The position numbers and the translations under genes are program-made. The notes beneath the pieces are model-generated. The model searched no databases. It saw only the letters and a list, made by a program, of their open reading frames with translations, and had not been told where the DNA came from. DNA of 64,000 bases from Mastigias papua (lineage: Eukaryota > Cnidaria > Scyphozoa > Rhizostomeae > Mastigiidae): the NCBI GenBank assembly GCA_964019165.1, contig OZ025277.1:2188453-2252452 (forward strand). The letters are read 5' to 3'. Each line of letters starts with the position of its first letter. Position 1 is the stretch's first letter. This document shows, piece by piece, positions 61,376 to 64,000 of the stretch.

Positions 61376-64000
61376 TCCCAGAACGGAACCCAAAAATTCC
61401 ATCATTCTATCATCCTATGTTGTTGCTGTGTTATCATTGTATTTTATTGTTGTTTGTTGCTAAATTATTGCACTCATACTGTATTGTTCAAGCACCCAAC
61501 TCATCCATTCCCCATGCTTCCCAGCCTGTTCTGTTTAATCGCTTTTAACTACTTTCGTTTAATTGACACAGGATTACAAATGGTTTAGCAATCAAGCTAT
61601 TGCAGGCTGCAACTTGTTTCTCTAGATGTTGTAACTTGGCACTAAATATAATATCTACAAATTAAATGTTCCCAATGGACGAGTGGCCAAGAGTCAAAGC
61701 GCTTGTCTTTTGCGAAGAAAATCTGTGGCGCGAGGCGGCTGAAAAAAGCAGGCTGAAATTCAACAAAACTTAAGAAATTTAATATCAAAAGCAATTGAAG
61801 CATAAGAAAGTAACGGAACAAAATACAACATTAGGACGGTTTCACCAACATAAACAGCTGCAGTAACACACCCAAATTGACGTTGATATAGCTTTGATTA
61901 CTTTATTGAGCAATTGTTATGTATGAACACTACTATGCACTGGAAGTTGCAATGCAGAAATGAGAAACAAGATAAGAAAATCCTGAGGCTGAAATTATAT
62001 GGAAAAATAAGAAACGCCAGGCTGAAACTGGAGCCAAATGTTCTTATAAAAAGTGTGTATTTGAAAACTAAGATACCAGAATACAAATACTTCGAGAAGC
62101 TGAAGTGAATTATAATAACTCAAATTGGAACACGATTGTTCGAATGTTGCTCAGTTAAAAATCAATGCTCATCAGGAGAGCCCAATTGTTATACACCTTA
62201 AGGCATTTATGAGCTCGTGCAATTCTTATCGTTGGATTGCTCTACCCAAACTTGACAGGAACAGCCTTTGCGTATTTTGATCCCAAATTTTCTTTGATTC
62301 TGAAGTAGTAACAGGCAGCCTTCCTTGAATTCTTCTATATGGGGCTCGTCACAACCTCCAATCTTCTTCTGAGATCAATTTTTTTGTGAGTTCCATGTAC
62401 GATTCCCTACGTTGGGGGAGTGCCTGTTAGAGGGACACTTTTCCTGAGTCATTGGTATAGTAAGGTACGGTGGCCAGTTCCTTTCCTCGCTTCCTTTAAC
62501 TTCCCAGTGTTGCCGCCAGGTACCCAGGACAGTGGGCAAACTTCCTAACTATGATATGTCCTTTGCCTCTAGTATTTCTCAAGGAGCTCTCACATGCAGG
62601 TGCACTGCTACATGGATGGTCCTGGTGGCTTACACAGTCTCCCTTTTCTTTCAAGAGAGTAAAAATGCCCTTTCAATGGAAAACTGCGAAACTGTTATTG
62701 TGACATATCTATACTAAAAACAGCAAAATCTAGAAAATTCCAGAAATATTCCTTTCGTTTCCATATTTTATAACTATTATTTCAAGCTATGTCCTCTTTA
62801 GTAAACTTTCAGTGTGTACTTTATGTGGATTAGAACCCTGTCCTTGAAAATACAAATTTAATTGTGCTATTGCAGAGAATAAATATATAATTGCATAGTC
62901 AGTATTTGTTTCAGATTGTCTATCGTTTGAGCTTCTGTAATTTCCTCACAGGTCAATTACTGCCGCCAACTGGTTTTAGGATTGTAAATAGATGCCCCAT
63001 GAGGATACTTACGCCCTTCTATATTTGTTTTTCAGAGTCGGGTTTGTTAATTAACAGCATTTGTGCAGCTGACGAACGGTAATCGGTTCAAAATACAATT
63101 GCTGTTAGGCCCACTTATCATTTATTAACAATTCAATATGATTCTATTGTTTTAGAATCTCCTCTTAATGCATATAACTCTCTTCATAATGAGGTCAGTG
63201 ACGTGCGCTGTCTAATGCCAGTGTATATTAACACTGCGCTCTCTATTGAAACCTCTTGCCAAAATTATCAATAACGTACGCCGCAGAAGTTAAAGGGCTC
63301 TACACTCCTTTTAAAACAACCGTTGACTGAGGCTTGACGTTCTTAACTTTTTGATAATTTTAGGCCGCCCACGTGGTCTTAAAATTGTCGATCTCTCGCA
63401 AATATTGTAGAAACTACATGCAATATACAGTTTCTGTGACATTCGGCCGGAGGGCTACTATTGAAATTATAGCAATGTATGCTCATGTTTATTAGTAGCC
63501 TCACGAGAATTTTCTGGCGTGATAAAACTATCATTATTTCAAAAATTAATTCTGTTGGAATGCGTGGTTTCATTTGATATTTTATAGATACTTGGCACGT
63601 ATGATATTATTGAACCTGCACGATAATGCTTCTTCTGACCTATCAGCTTCATGTGATTAGGTGCTTTGAGTATTATCTAGTCAAAGATGAGTAGCCAGCG
63701 TTGTGGCAATTGGTAATCAATAATAATCATCATTTATAATAATAATAATATTTTTTGAAACCTCATGATTATAATGTATGTTCTAGGTATACAATCAAAC
63801 ACCTCACTATGTTAAGACAGTGGATAATTGGCAAATCTGTTGCGTAATTATTGGCAATAAGAAAATAAATAATAACAGGTAAATCCTACAGAAAATACAT
63901 CAACCTCAAATAAAACAATACAAACAATAACTTGCAAACTAAATTAGCAAACCCATTACCTAATAGTTTAGTAAATTGGCGTTTGTTCAAGTTTTGTCTC
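61376..64000. other. Right end, no gene supported
   Basis: Holds a fragment near 61970-62065 with AGGCTGAAA and TTCTTATAAAAAGTGTGTA, and another at 63303-63362 starting TA|CACTCCTTTT. Both look like ends of the TA-target MITEs described above. A tRNA-Ser/Leu-like A-box stretch near 61677-61716 lacks a B box. If the zinc-finger gene has upstream exons they may lie here or beyond, but I could not identify them. Confidence 0.4.

Noticed and set aside
61677..61716. tRNA-Ser/Leu-like A-box segment (GAGTGGCCAAGAGTCAAAGC)
   Set aside because: No B box or cloverleaf follows; at most a very worn tRNA-derived fragment.

Overview
This is a window of eukaryotic, almost certainly animal, nuclear DNA. Genes are sparse, introns and splice signals are present, intergenic DNA is AT-rich, long (TA)n microsatellites are common, and small non-autonomous DNA transposons (MITEs) and LINE fragments are dense. 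The gene families (a PRDM13-type zinc finger, a Tctex1-domain protein, an MFSD8-like transporter) point to a metazoan. The CAGGCCCGTAGCC-type transposon ends and the low gene density fit a cnidarian or similar marine invertebrate. The species cannot be named from the sequence alone.

Layout. 1-32 kb is gene-poor: microsatellites (TTGTA, TA, GAT, TGAG), degenerate LINE fragments (11.3, 14.3, 26.4, 27.5 and 31 kb), MITEs, and one possible pair of coding exons at 20.7-21.7 kb. From 32.9 to 35.0 kb there is an intronless MFS transporter on the minus strand, preceded on the plus strand by an unusual G-depleted tract. From 35.4 to 41 kb there is a thicket of nested MITEs. At 42.1-43.1 kb there is an intronless Tctex1-domain gene on the plus strand. 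From 44.3 to 46.7 kb there are two hairpin MITEs, an hAT-type MITE with a (TA)n core, and a 13-bp minisatellite. At 47.2-48.9 kb there is a two-exon gene on the minus strand for an apparently secreted arginine/agmatine deiminase-family enzyme. At 49.9-51.6 kb there are two possible small minus-strand exons. At 52.2-52.6 kb there is a (TA)n-cored MITE interrupted by a tRNA-like sequence. At 58.2-59.7 kb there is the large last exon of a PRDM13-like zinc-finger gene on the minus strand. The remainder to 64 kb holds hairpin elements and no gene I can support.

The four supported genes have no evident functional link: a lysosome-type transporter, a dynein-light-chain-like protein, a deiminase and a transcription factor, each with its own surroundings. 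There is no operon-like organisation, no CRISPR array, and no clearly new multi-gene system. The points most worth following up are the deiminase gene, the PRDM13-like exon without a visible PR domain, the well-delimited transposon insertions (8-bp, 10-bp and TA target duplications), and the candidate exons I could not name.
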